A DNA stretch of 64,000 nucleotides. Source: Capsicum annuum (Eukaryota > Streptophyta > Magnoliopsida > Solanales > Solanaceae). The position numbers and the translations under genes are program-made. The notes beneath the pieces are model-generated. The model did not search any database. It was not told the origin of the DNA and saw only the letters and a program-made list of their open reading frames with translations. Numbering within the stretch: the stretch's first letter is position 1; each line of letters begins with the position of its first letter. Where the stretch lies: contig NC_061122.1 in the NCBI RefSeq assembly GCF_002878395.1, forward strand, positions 75,794,031-75,858,030, in the 5' to 3' direction. Positions 12,631 through 24,390 of this stretch are shown in pieces.

Positions 12631-12857
12631 GATTCCTAACTGCTTAAAGTGATGCCTTAATGATTGTAATGGTGAATATATGCTTTTGATTCCTAAATTC
12701 TTAAAGTGATGCCTTAGTGATTGTGATAGTGAATATATAGTTGTGATTCCTAAATGGTTGAAGTGATGCCTTAGTGAATGTGATGTGAATATATGGTTAT
12801 GATTCCTAAATGCTTGAAGAGATGCTTTGGTGGTTGTGATGATGAATGAATGACCGT
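12631..12857. repeat. Tandem array, 4 copies of a 56-57 bp unit
   Basis: The block 'gattcctaa' recurs at 12631, 12688, 12745 and 12801. Each copy is followed by 'cttaaagtgatgcctta' or 'cttgaagagatgctttg', then a 'gtgaatatat' or similar block. Because 57 is a multiple of 3, the array creates an 84-codon minus-strand open frame (12619-12873) of repeated His/Leu/Ser residues. I consider that frame an artefact. Confidence 0.85.
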
Positions 12858-13791
12858 ATTTATGACTAGTCAAGAATGGTTATGTCTTACTTTTGTGTTA
12901 TCGAGTCCTAGGGGTATTTAGACCCAATAATTTAGCTGCTATATAGAGCCCATATCAGTTTTCATGATAATCCTAATTGACCCATGATTCTTAGAACTCA
13001 GTGAATTATAGAACTATGTATCCTCAAAAAGATACATAACTTAAGAAATCTCAGTAATCTTCGTAGTCTCCATATCGCTAGTAATCTAGCCTCCGTGTTG
13101 TACTCAGCTCAGATTTAGTTGTACTCAAGTGTTCAGCTGCAACCTCGGTAGTGACCGAGTAATCCATTCAAACTGTATATCATCAGTCAGATACCGTGAT
13201 TTAGTAGTATTCCATTAGATATAAAACTATGTGAATTCAGCTTAACCCTGCCAAATCATTTGAGAAATATGATCAGTATCAGATTTAGTTGAGTTTGTGT
13301 TCAGTTGAGAATTCAGTTCAGAGTATTTTAGTTGGGAGTAGGAGCTAGCACCAAGTGAGGGAAGGGATAGTGTCTCTTGATCATAGAGTGGCTGAGTCAC
13401 TAGGAGAAATACCTGAACTCTAGAACTGTATAGCCAGCGTACGATGTAGGAGTCCCCGTCAGTTGAGGTTATCACCATTAGAGATGTTTGAATATTATAT
13501 TGCCTTAGGTTTACTTCATATGAGGGCCATCCTTTAGAGAGGCTTCACCAGAAAGTTCTTTACCTGTGGCATGGTATTGACACCTTTCCAGCAGGGGTTA
13601 TAGGTTAGACCTCACCTATGGGAGGTTGGGGCATGTTTGTTAAGTATATACTTCCCACAATTGTTGTTTCAATATCAATCTTTAGAAATCAGCACTTTGA
13701 GATACAATCGTCTATCTCAGTGAGAAGCTCAGATAGTTCCATTGATTTTTGACCATCCGTCAGATAGGATTGATCTCATATATAGTTATTT

Positions 13792-14140
13792 GTTATCAGA
13801 TCCAGAGATCTCCCGATAGATAGGCTTGATCTCTACCTCAGATCTTGTTTAGTATTCTTGTTATTAGATCTAGATATCTCTCGATAGACAGGCTTGATCT
13901 CAGTCTCTGATCCTATTAAGTATTCTGGTTATCATATTTAGAGATCTCCTGATAAATAGGCTTGATCTCAGCCTCAGAATCAGTTGAGTATTCTTGTTAT
14001 CATATCTAGAGATCTCTCAATAGATAGACTTGATATCAGTCTCAGATTCGGTTGAGTATTCTTGTTGTCAGATTCAGAGATCTCTCGATAGATAGGCTTG
14101 ATCTTAGTCTCATATTCTGTTGAGTATTCTTGTTGTTAGA
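13792..14140. repeat. Tandem array, 5 copies of a 67-68 bp unit
   Basis: Units begin 'gttatcaga' or 'gttgtcaga' at 13792, 13860, 13928, 13995 and 14063, with a sixth partial start near 14131. Each contains 'gagatctc' followed by 'cgatagataggcttgatct' and then 'gtattcttg'. This is a clean minisatellite inside the LTR. A degenerate half unit precedes it near 13765. Confidence 0.9.
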
Positions 14141-14567
14141 TTCGGACATGATCATTTTCTTATCATAGGTACAGAGGCACGTGATCCAGAGTTCCCTCAG
14201 CAGTTTAGTCCTAGTCAGCTGCAGTAGACGTAGAAGTGAGTCCTCCTCATTCGAGGATGATCCTTGTTTTATTATTGCATCAGACTTTATTTATTTTTAG
14301 TTGAAAGAGTTAGTTGGGGACATGTCACATCAACTCCATAGTTCAGACAGTTAGAGACTTTTCGGACGGATGTATTGGTATTCTGTTTTTAGTTTTGAGT
14401 ATTTATAGATGTGTTGAACCTTATGGCTTGTTTCTTCCTATTTTTCTACATTTATTCTTAGATACTATGTAGTGTTCATGGTACAGATATCTGAAAAGGG
14501 TTAGCTTGTGGTGCTTTGGGGTCATGGGCACCGTGTAACAACTAGGGGGTAGTCTCGGGTCATTCCA

Positions 14568-16745
14568 AAATGTGCTTAGACACACATGTTATCCAAAGCT
14601 AACCCAAGATTCTAGAATAACTTATAAGTAACGAAAATAAATACTTAATAGTAGAAATACTAAGCAAAAAAAATATCATTAGCTATACTGGTTCGATACA
14701 AATTTTTTAAAAATATTTATAACTCTAGAATATACAAAAGTAAATTGAAATTGAATACAATAAAGTATATCAACTCTGACTAACTGTCTATGAAGCATAT
14801 ACTAATACTTACTAAAGGTAGCTAAGACATGACCCCTACCTAACCCTAATCAATATGACTGACTAAAATTATAATATTGGTACTATCATTGAGTTGAGTC
14901 CTCAAATAAAAAGAATTCATCACCTGTTGGCTGGAAACTCCAAACTGTCTAAACCTAATATGTAGGAAATAATTGGTACCTACATTATGAAATAATGTAT
15001 CCAAATAGACATATATATGGTCAGTACTTCTAGAGAGTACTAAGTATGTGGGGGTGAATTCAATAAGTAAAATTGAAGCTGAACATAATTTCAAATCATG
15101 CATGCTATGTATAAAAGGACTCACCTTGATCATGAAATAAACTGAAAGATAAAATATGAACAAACATGAATAATAAAGAATAATATGCTTATCATAGTGA
15201 GTTTTTACACTTAGTTTGTAAAATCTTTACTATTATTTTTTTCTGGGAGATTCTTATGACCAACATAAACTATGTGAGCTATTATGAGGTCTAAAATCTT
15301 ACCGTTAAGGACAATCGTTCCACCCATGCAGTTGGAATAGAACCTTAACTTAGAGTGATCACTAGACTCAGCCCATATTGGTTGGAGGAAAGGACACTCT
15401 CTAGTGAGGCCCTATGCACAGAGCAAAGGTGGCACGTAGTTATTGGAGAATAGCATGCGCTTAATCCACATTCCCCTCTAGGTGCTAAATACTTCTCCCA
15501 AAATATAAACTTACATGATTATATTTTTAAAATCCATCTTGAAATAGAATATGGGTTTATAAACTAAAATCCAACTATGCTTCTATTACTTAAATTATAT
15601 TCTTGAGGAAACTTGTGGATTTCGTGTCTTATCTTAGATCATAAGATCAAATTGAACTTTAATCATGTTGTAATACTTGGATCTTGAGCTTATAATTATA
15701 AACTTCATGTAAACTCAGTAACTTATGCTTTAACATGAAACCATTCATTTTCTCATAGATACTTCATATCAAAATATCAAATTTGAAATCTTTTATCAAT
15801 TCATCAAGCTTTATGTGAAAAATAAGGAAATTCATATCATAATTGTAATCATGTAAGTAATAACATGAGTTAAGGAAAATTCTTTTACAAAATGAACTTT
15901 AAATCATATGATAGAGCCATAATCTCCAAAACATAAAATTTGGGCATGAACCCTAATTGAAAATCTCATAAATTTAATTGCAATGACCGAAGCTTTTGGG
16001 CACAAGGATTAAAGATTGTCCTTGCACAAACCTCACATACCTGAATTTCTTGATTTCTTGATTTCTTGAAGGAAAACATTAATTTGAATCCTTTGAAGTT
16101 CAACTTTGGAAAACAACCCTAATTTCTTTTCTCTTGAGAGTGGAGAGCTGAATGAACATTTAATACTGACTAACGATGTGAAAATATCATTTACAAGGTG
16201 ATTTAAATCGTGGGTTAGGGTTTGACTTGTGGAAAGGAACAAATTATCCCTAATGAAAATGAATAAAAACTAAAGGAATATTCAGTTGAAAACTAAGTTG
16301 GCTGCTTTTCAACTAGTTGATAACTTATCAACTTAGTCGTCAACCTCTATGTGGACTTGGACATTTTTTAGTCAAGGTTGAAGACTTAGTTGAGAACTTT
16401 TCAACTAGTTGATGCCTTTTCAACTTAGTTATTGCCTTCTATAATGATTTAAGGTGTTTTTTGGTTTAGGGTTATGACTAAGGTGACAGCTCATCACTTA
16501 GTTGATAGCTTGTCAACTCATGTCGTCACCTTCTCCCAGATAGACACTTCGATGTAAAATGGGCATAACATTTTATTCTAATATCGAATGCAGTGGAAAG
16601 AAGACTCAAAGATATTTTATTTAATATATAGTAGGACCCCAAAATTGTTATATGATAGGAATAATGGTGATTGAAATTAACCCAAGATGCAACATCCACT
16701 AAAACTCAATTGGTAAAAAAGTTCTCAACTCATCTTTGAGTTAGG
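14568..16745 (-). repeat. 3' LTR of the non-autonomous element
   Basis: This copy aligns along its whole length with 20394-22620. Shared blocks include 'gctaaccca' near the left edge, 'ggtacctacattatgaaataat' (right copy 'ggtaccaactttatgaaataat') and 'tcaaatcatgcatg'. Others are 'ggactcaccttgatc', 'gaccaacataaac', 'accttaacttagagtgatcacta' (interrupted differences aside) and 'gcaacatccactaaaactcaat'. The outermost bases on the left are replaced at the junction with the 11165-14567 LTR. The two LTRs are clearly diverged, so the insertion is old. Confidence 0.7.
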
Positions 16746-19700
16746 AAATTCTTGTGATATTGACTCATAGCCCAAGATGTTCCCATATTATAGAAATATT
16801 TAATAAACATTTTTTGACATGGAAATCATTTGGTTCGGGTCTATACTTTTAGGAACAAAAGTTCAAATTCTAGCCCAAAAATGTGCATTAAAAGAATGTA
16901 ATTACTATCTTGAAATCAAATTTAATAAATTGATCACATCTCGTAACTAAAACCACCTCTTAATGAGGTACTAACTCTCAATAACATTGGGATACATACA
17001 CATATATAGAAATCATACAGAATGATGTTGACACGAAAATTCTACTAATAATGGAGATAACATAGCTGAAACGATAAAACATCAATCATAAAACTGATTT
17101 TTGAGATGACTTACTAACTATAAAAAGTTGATTCATGTTGAGAGTTTGGAACTCAATCGAAACTTTGATGACATGATCATACATATAGAATGATGAAGTG
17201 ATAGCTGATGCAATGGAATTTCCAAGAGTTACTAAGAATGGAATATAAGCTTCATCAAAATTCAATATCATAACTAATCATAACTACTGAGGAAAAGATT
17301 TTTATGCATGATATGAGCATAGAATTTGAGTAAGTAATTGCAACATGGCTAGAACTCCATATCATAGAATATAGGCATATATAACTGAAGCTAGAATACT
17401 ATTACTATTTCTTAGGCAATGCAATTATTAACTTTAAAGCTTAGCCATACATCTAAAAACCATTTCTCAGGAAGACTCTTCCTCTTAAGTACTGCACTTT
17501 ATTTGGAGCTACCAATAATTCACACATGGTAACATATGATAACCCCAACCAAAGTCTTAACTAAACTCCATACTCTAACAATGTTTAAGACTAACTCAAA
17601 ATTATAAGGTACTACACATAACACCATATTACTAGTCTAAATATTGGATTCGCTATTCTATTTCTTTTCAGAGCTCTTATCTCAAGAATAATACTCCTTA
17701 CCACTTCAACAACTAACTTCGACCTCTTGCAAAGATTTCACTAGAGTACAAATCATTTATCCACTTATATACAAACATGGCATTCAAGACTATCATTAAG
17801 ACCATATATGAACTTCTAAGCAACGAACCCACCTAGGAATTTTCCCAAATTCTCTAATACCTCCATCAAAAATAACTTTCATGCACTATCCCAAAGAAGT
17901 CACCTAGAATTCTCAAGTAACTATAATATATATCAAAGCTTTACCTCAATCTTCCTTCAGATTTATCACCATAGATAAACCAGGCATACAACAATCTTCC
18001 ATAATAAGGGTCATCTCTTCTCTCACATCTAAAAAATTGTTTATCCATCTTCATCACCACCATTTTAACCTAAGAAGAGGTCACTGAATGGTTCAAACAT
18101 GAGAACCTGAAGTACGACGGAATACAATAAAAATTATCAACAAATGAGTAATTTATGTGTTAGGAGTACATATGTTTTTAGAGATGTTATAGTTTTTGTT
18201 AGAAAATGCATTTGTTACCTAACTTGGACACTTGACTGAAGCATGTGGAATAGAGTATCAAAGGCATAAATTCATTAAAGAGATTGAAATTGAGAGCATA
18301 CATGACATAATGTGAATATCACAAATCATTAAGGGTGTACCATTATTTCTGAAAACTGAGCATACTCTGAAACATAATTTAACCTTATTATAAATTACAT
18401 AACATAAGACTGGGCTCCATAGATTCATAAGGAATGACTTAAATCTCAAAGTGAAGTTGTTACTTTATACTAGGTGCTGAGAATTAACATGACGTATATA
18501 ATCATTGTTCACGAGCTTGGCTCTATAACGCAAGATGTATAGGGTGCCATATTGATTGAAACCCAAGGAAAAGAATACGCTAGAGAAAGAATGGATCACT
18601 ATCTCATCAGAAATCATATTAAAAATCAGTACAATCTAATTCTCATAACTTTATTTGGTTCTTCACCCTATCATCATCCCCTTATATTATAGTTAACTTT
18701 CTAAGCTTATGGGTCTGTTACATATCCTAAAGACTAATCAGTAATTTCATCACTTTTGTGGCCTATACATAACTACTCAAACTCACCTAAGTAAATCTAT
18801 TATTGGACAATACTAAATTCACTCTTGGACACTCTCTTAATATATACAATCCTTAACTTTCTCCAGATTCAACAATCATCATCATATACTTATGCTCTTC
18901 TCGGCCAACTTACCTATCTATCTAAGCACATAATCTACCCTTTTTTCATATCTTACTAACATTACACCTCTAAACCTATATTTTCCCTAAACCATGAGAA
19001 TTATAATTATACTGAAAGACTTAATATCTCTCTAACTCCTAACATAGCTATCAACAATACCATATACTTTATCACTTGACTCCTTCACACTTAGAAACTA
19101 ATTGTTACTATCTAAGCACACGTAAACTTTAAAAACATAGAAAATAATGTTGCCTCATATCACCTTAGGGAAATCTCTACATCATACCTACACCATCATA
19201 CTTAATTGCAAAATAAATAAACTTAAATTCTTGTATACAACATTCCAATCCTACTAGCTCACCTTTCATATAACTAATATCACTATGGCAAGAAATAATT
19301 ATTTCCACCTTGATGATCATTCACCGTTCAAGCTTAGATTCTACTATTAGACATGATTAACCACAACCTCACATAACATTCTTGCTTGGTAAAACATGAT
19401 GAAAAAATAGTCCACTAGAACCTTATAATAATAGTAATCGGTCATAATCCTACGATTTATCTTTTTATAGTCCATTGGTATATCCTACTTTCACACATCA
19501 CTACTGCGTTTCTAACCATATATCCAAATTATAATCATAGATCTAAACGCTCCAACCGATTTCATTTCCACAACCACAAAGGGAAGCTTAGATTGATATT
19601 CCTTAACCACCCAAAACTTTCATTAACAACCTACACTTCTCAAACACAAAGAAATACCATCAAGGACTACTTTCCTACTTTAAGCATACAATAATTCACC

Positions 19701-20381
19701 TTAACTAACAACTCCTTCTCTACCTCGCACCATGAAACCTATACCACATTCACTACCCCTTAGTTAATACACAAGGACATATCACGGTAATCTTATTTAG
19801 TAGAAGACATAGATCTATCAATTTACCCTTGACCAAATGCTAATCCCAAAGTTTCTTGTTACTACACTTCTATATTGTAACTTCCAACTCTAAAGATGTT
19901 CTACTAATTATGAATCATAACATTCTAAGTTACACCGTCCCTTAATAAAAACTATATTCAATACTCTAGGCATATGCTCTCTAATTTTACGTGAAATATC
20001 TATAGTGAAGGGTTAAAGAGATGTAATTACATAGCATATTTTGTCTTAACTGCATAGCTCATTTGGATGAGGACATAAGCTTTTGACCTAAAGGACTTAA
20101 AATACACCAATATGCTTATCTTAAGCCTATTGTGTAATTTTTGAAATTATTGATACCAAATTTTAGACCATCATCTCAAAAGGAATTAGAATTATACAAC
20201 ATCATATGAATCAAGAAAAGGTTCTGAGAGAACAACATTACGGCATGATCTAGACATGAAGAAGTGAAATATTTCTAATATGCCCAATACCTCTCAAAGA
20301 AAAAGCTCAAACGTCTGTGTACCTTTCCATAAGACTGTACTAGACACGGCTAAAAAACACCCTTGGACACTTAAAATCAAT
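16746..20381 (-). other. Internal region of the non-autonomous element, no coding capacity seen
   Basis: About 3.6 kb of AT-rich sequence. I looked for catalytic strands (xxDD), DTG-like protease motifs, zinc knuckles and HHCC/DDE patterns on both strands and saw none. The longest frames are 61-63 codons (17086-17271 and 18258-18449) and carry no motif. The block next to the primer site (20340-20380, 'gacacggctaaaaaac' then 'cccttggacactt') resembles the leader that follows the LTR in chromovirus-related elements. Confidence 0.5.
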
Positions 20382-20393
20382 GCTCTAATACCA
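20382..20393 (-). promoter_or_regulatory. tRNA-iMet-like primer binding site
   Basis: On the minus strand the sequence is TGGTATTAGAGC. This is one C-to-T change away from the TGGTATCAGAGC primer site used by many plant LTR elements. It abuts the LTR end, which reads 'caaaca' on the minus strand. It fixes the direction of the element. Confidence 0.8.
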
Positions 20394-22620
20394 TGTTTGA
20401 AATGCCTCAAGACTACCCCCTTGACATCACACGATGCTTAGAACCATAAATGATACAAAGCTAACCCATGATACTGGTATAAATCATAAGCAACTAAAAT
20501 AAATACATAAGACTGGAAAGAAAAAGTGAAAAAGAATACATTAGCTGGACTTGTCCCAAAAAAATTGTTTAAAAGATTTACAATATTGGAATATGCCAAA
20601 GTAAATTGAAACAGAATACAATAAAATACATAAACTTTGACTTACTATCTATGAAGCCTCAACTAATACTGACAATAGGTAGTCGGGACAAAACCCCCAG
20701 CTAAAAATAATCAATACGACTAATGAAAATTATAATACTAGTACTGTGCTTGAATAGAGTCATCGAATCAAAAAAACTCATCACTTGCTAGCTGAAAACT
20801 CTGAACGGTATGACCCTAATATTTGGGCTACAACTGGTACCAACTTTATGAAATAATATAGCAACACATACATATATGTGCTCAGTACTCCTGGATTGTA
20901 CTGAGTATGTCTGGCTGAATGTAATAATTAAAACTAAAGTTGAACATACTTTCAAATCATGCATGTTAAGTGTAAAAGGACTCACCTTGATCGTAAATAA
21001 ATTGAAAGCTAAAATATCATAAAACATGAATAATACAGTATAATCTAATAAGCTTAGTTAGTCCTTACCCTTGGATTCTAAAATCATTACTTTTATTTCT
21101 TTGTGGGAAATTCTTATGACCAACATAAACCATATGAGATATCATGTAGTCCAACATCTTACTCAAATTGAGGAGAGTTGTTCTATCATTGCCATAGTAA
21201 TAGAACCTTAACTTAGAGTGATCACTATCCTTATCCAATATTGTATAGAGGAGGGGACACTCCCTGGAGAGTTCCCTAAATATAAATCTACGATGACACA
21301 TAATTTTGGGAATATAGGACACGCTACACCCACATTCCCTTTTTGGTGCTAAATACTACTACCAGAACATATACTTATTTGCTCAAACTTTAGAAATCTA
21401 CCTTAAAATAGCATATGGGTATATAAATTAAAACCAACTATGCTTCTCTTACTTAAATCATATTCATGCAGAAACTTATGTATTTTATGTCTTATCTTAG
21501 ATCAAAAGATCAAGCTGAACTTTAATCAAGTAGTAATACTTGTATCTTGAGCTTATAAGCTTAAACTCCCTGTAAAATCAGTAACATATACTTGAAATTT
21601 AAATCATTATTTATCTCATACATACTTAATATAAAAATATTAAATTCAATGCTCAAATTGAAATCTTTTATCATTTCATCAAGCTTCATGTTAAACAATT
21701 AAATTCATATCATAAGAGCAATGATGTAAGTATTAAAATGAGTAAAAGTAAATTCATATGCAAGCTAATCTTTAAATCTATAATAAAGACATAATCTCAA
21801 AAAAATGAAAATTGGGTATGAACATAACTGAAAATCTCATAGATTTAATTACAAAAAACTAAAGATTTTGGAAACAATGATGAATGGTTATCTCTATTCA
21901 AACCCCACATACCTAATTTTCTAAATTTCTTAATTTCTTGAAGGAGATCATGAATTTGAATCCTTTGAAGTTGAACTTTGGGAAAACCCCTAATTTCTCT
22001 TCTCCTGAGATTACAGAGTAGAATAAACATTGAAAACTGACTATTAATGTGAATATATCATTTGTAGGGTTATTTAAGTATTGGGGTAGGGTTTGAGGTG
22101 TAGAAAGGACCAAAAGACCCATAAAGAATCTGAATGAAAATTGTAGGAATTTTACTTGACAACTAAGTTGATTGTTTGTCAACTATTTGATAACTTATCT
22201 ACTTAGTCATCAACCTGTAGCTGGACTTGGACACTTTATGGTTAAGGTTGACGACTTAGTTAAAATATGTCAACTAGTTGATGACTTGTCAACTTAGTTG
22301 TGACCTTATCTAATGATTTAAGGTTTTTTCTAATTAATTCTAATGACTATGTTGATAGCTTGACACTTGATTGAATGCTTGTCAACTCAAGTCATCACCT
22401 TCTCTTAGACAGACACTCCGAGGTAAAATGAGCATAACTTTCTACTCTAATATTAGATTAATGTGGAATCAGATTATTGGAAAGAAGGCTTGAAGATATT
22501 TCTTTTAACATATATTACCTAACACACTATATTGTTGGAGTAATTGTCATATAAAGAAGACACAAGTTGCAACATCCACTAAAACTCAATCGATAGTAAG
22601 CTTCTCAACTTATCTATAAG
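20394..22620 (-). repeat. 5' LTR of the non-autonomous element
   Basis: This is the partner of 14568-16745. It keeps the terminal block 'tgtttgaaatgcctcaag' that is lost from the left copy, followed by 'actaccccc', which relates it to chromovirus LTR ends. Near its other end (22157-22420) are repeated inverted 'caactagttga'/'tcaacttagt' motifs, matching 16276-16520 in the partner. The right boundary, about 22620, is where similarity between the copies stops. Confidence 0.7.
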
Positions 22621-24131
22621 TGTTTAAACTGTTTCAAATGGTTTTTATGTGTAATTATATGTGAAACAACTTGTTTATAATGCTCAAGGGTTAATTGGAT
22701 AAAGACAAGGGTCAAAACAATGGGTTAAAGATCAAAGTGAAATTAGCCTATGCTTAGCTCACGTTTCTAGTTCATTGTGTTAGATGTTGTGTAGGTTTGA
22801 GATCTAAATTATTGTGTTTAATGATATATGATGCTTGTTTAATGGATTATGATGACATATGAAGGTAAGAGCTTCCAATTAAGTGGTAAAAACTCAAAAA
22901 GGCTTGAAATAGCTCAACTAAGGCATAATACGTAGATTGACGCACTTTTGGAACCCTAGAATATGTTGGGCATGTGTAGATTAATGAAATGGACAATGGA
23001 TGTATTCAAAACACCAATGGATTCATAAGAGGCCCAAAGTTGTAACCAATAGGAGCGTCATGGTCTTAACCACGATTTGGAGGCGACGCGATCTCATTTC
23101 TTTGGCCTCATTGCCTTAGAAAAATTCTAAACAACATATTCCATAGAGGTTGGAGGATTTGGAGGCGATGCCCACCTAGAGTGGGGAGATATATAGGGAG
23201 AAGCCTCACCTACTCTTGGGATTAATAACTAAAGGTTTTTAACTCTAACATGGATTGGGCTTACTCCAACACTATAAATGCATGGTATATCACGTTTTTA
23301 TATACTTTTGGACATCTTGGAGCATTGGAGGCTACCAGAATATCTTTTTAGGTCTTATCATTCTTTAATTTAGTTTCTTTAAGTTTTGTATCATCAATCC
23401 AAAGAATTGTATGATGAATATTTCTACTAAAGGTTAAAACTCCTTTTCTGGGGTTAAGCCTAACATCATGACTACTTTACTTTTGAATTAATTTCGTTTA
23501 ATTGTTCATCATTATGGTTGTTTGTTTAGTCTTGATTTAGTTATTTTTAGGATTTATCACCCTTAGAATACATGAATTGTCGACCTTGTAATCTCGAGAG
23601 AGGGAATAGGGAGATAAAATGTGGGAATAGACAATGTATGGTTCTTATTTCTTTATAAAATAAGGAAGTTGAATTAGCACCTAGGACAGGGATGCACTTA
23701 GAAGCCTTACTTGATTCATACGTAGGATGATAGCTTTAAAATACTTAACTGGATTATTCTATCCCCACTAAACAATGTAGTTGTAATATCCAAATTAGGT
23801 AAAAGGTTAGAGGTTGGGAGACCATAATCATGCAATTAACCCTACCAATCAACAACCACGATAAGTGATTTACCGAATGAAGTTCAATAACATAGTAGGA
23901 TTGTTCATAAGCCTTAACCCTGGGCTTTTATCCATAGATTGTCCTATGTCATTATATTTCTGCATTTGTATAGTTAGTTTATTTTTTATTCTAAAACTCT
24001 ATTTGCGACTATCCTTGATTGGTTCAACTAGAATTAGATAGTCGGCAAATGCAAGTCCCTAAGAGATCAATAATTGGGTTTCTTTGAAGACACTTAATAC
24101 TTGATAGACCATGTGCACTTAGGCGTTGTCA
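22621..24131 (+). repeat. Athila-type LTR, about 1.5 kb, with its primer site adjacent
   Basis: The 3' end is 'ttgtca' at 24126-24131, seven bases before a tRNA-Asp-type primer site. Much of the length aligns with the LTR at 35731-37100. Shared blocks include 'gtgtaattat', 'cacccttagaat' versus 'aacccatagaat', 'gagagggaata' followed by 'gata', and 'ggatgatagcttta' versus 'ggatgacatctta'. The length agrees with the other Athila-type LTRs in the window (about 1490-1560 bp). The 5' boundary is approximate. A TATA box candidate TATATAG lies at 23190-23196. Confidence 0.7.
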
Positions 24132-24137
24132 AGTTTT

Positions 24138-24155
24138 TGGCGCTGTTGTTGGGGA
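24138..24155 (+). promoter_or_regulatory. tRNA-Asp-type primer binding site
   Basis: TGGCGCTGTTGTTGGGGA differs from the 18-base complement of the plant tRNA-Asp 3' end (known for Athila-type elements) at three positions, all C to T. Its position right after the LTR end supports both the LTR boundary and the family call. Confidence 0.85.
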
Positions 24156-24265
24156 CATATAACTAGGCAACTATTTAGTTTTTAGTTTAGCTATATTGAG
24201 TTGTTCATAGATTATTAGTTTTTCTTTTTGTTTTCTTTATATTTCTTTTTATCACACTTCTTGAA

Positions 24266-24390
24266 ATGGTATTCTGGGATAGATGGTTTTTGAGTGATGA
24301 GGATTCTATATGGTGTATGGTTTGTGGCAATAGTGGTCATTTTGAAGATATCTGTGTTGTCATTCCTGATTCAGTAATGTTTGTGGGTGT
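24266..24390 (+). pseudogene. Start of an Athila leader ORF with a CCHC zinc knuckle, cut off by an LTR
   Basis: An ATG at 24266 opens a frame containing CMVCGNSGHFEDIC, a perfect C-x2-C-x4-H-x4-C knuckle, about 110 bp downstream of the tRNA-Asp primer site. The frame runs on to 24520, but everything after about 24389 is LTR of another element ('tgtaataccccg'), so only about 41 codons are native. A knuckle this close to the N-terminus is unusual for a full-length gag. It may be a short leader ORF, a rearranged gag, or a chance match. No full homologue was recognised. Confidence 0.4.

Larger units (their letters stand above)
11165..14567 (+). repeat. Plus-strand Tekay-type LTR of about 3.4 kb (possibly a solo LTR)
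   Basis: The start 'tttaacaccct' at 11165 is a decayed TGTAACACCC. The end has 'gtcatgggcaccgtgt' at 14521 and 'agtctcgggtcattcca' to 14567, close to chromovirus LTR 3' ends I recognise in Solanaceae. The orientation is opposite to the gag-pol body on its left. The flanks aaaag (11160-11164) and aaatg (14568-14572) differ at one base and could be an old target duplication. However, the sequence to the right is another LTR and not more gag, so the right junction is rearranged. It contains CG-rich imperfect palindromes around 11450-11660, a TATA box, and three tandem arrays listed separately. Confidence 0.65.
14568..22620 (-). mobile_element. Non-autonomous LTR retrotransposon, minus orientation, about 8 kb
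   Basis: Two long direct copies, about 14568-16745 and 20394-22620, flank about 3.65 kb. The inner edge of the right copy abuts a tRNA-iMet-like primer site on the minus strand (20382-20393). That makes the right copy the 5' LTR and the left copy the 3' LTR. The internal part has no open frame longer than about 63 codons, and I could recognise no protease, RT, RNase H, integrase or gag motif on either strand. This fits a non-autonomous derivative that was mobilised by a Ty3/Gypsy partner. A fully decayed coding body is the alternative. No clear polypurine tract was found next to the left LTR. Confidence 0.65.

Noticed and set aside
12619..12873. 84-codon minus-strand open frame rich in His, Leu and Ser
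   Set aside because: It is generated by the in-frame 57-bp tandem repeat inside an LTR. Residues repeat with the DNA unit and no family is recognisable.
16276..16520. CRISPR-like or satellite array because of repeated 'caactagttga' motifs
   Set aside because: Spacing is irregular and the motifs occur at the same place in both LTRs of the 14.6-22.6 kb element. It is LTR structure in a plant genome.
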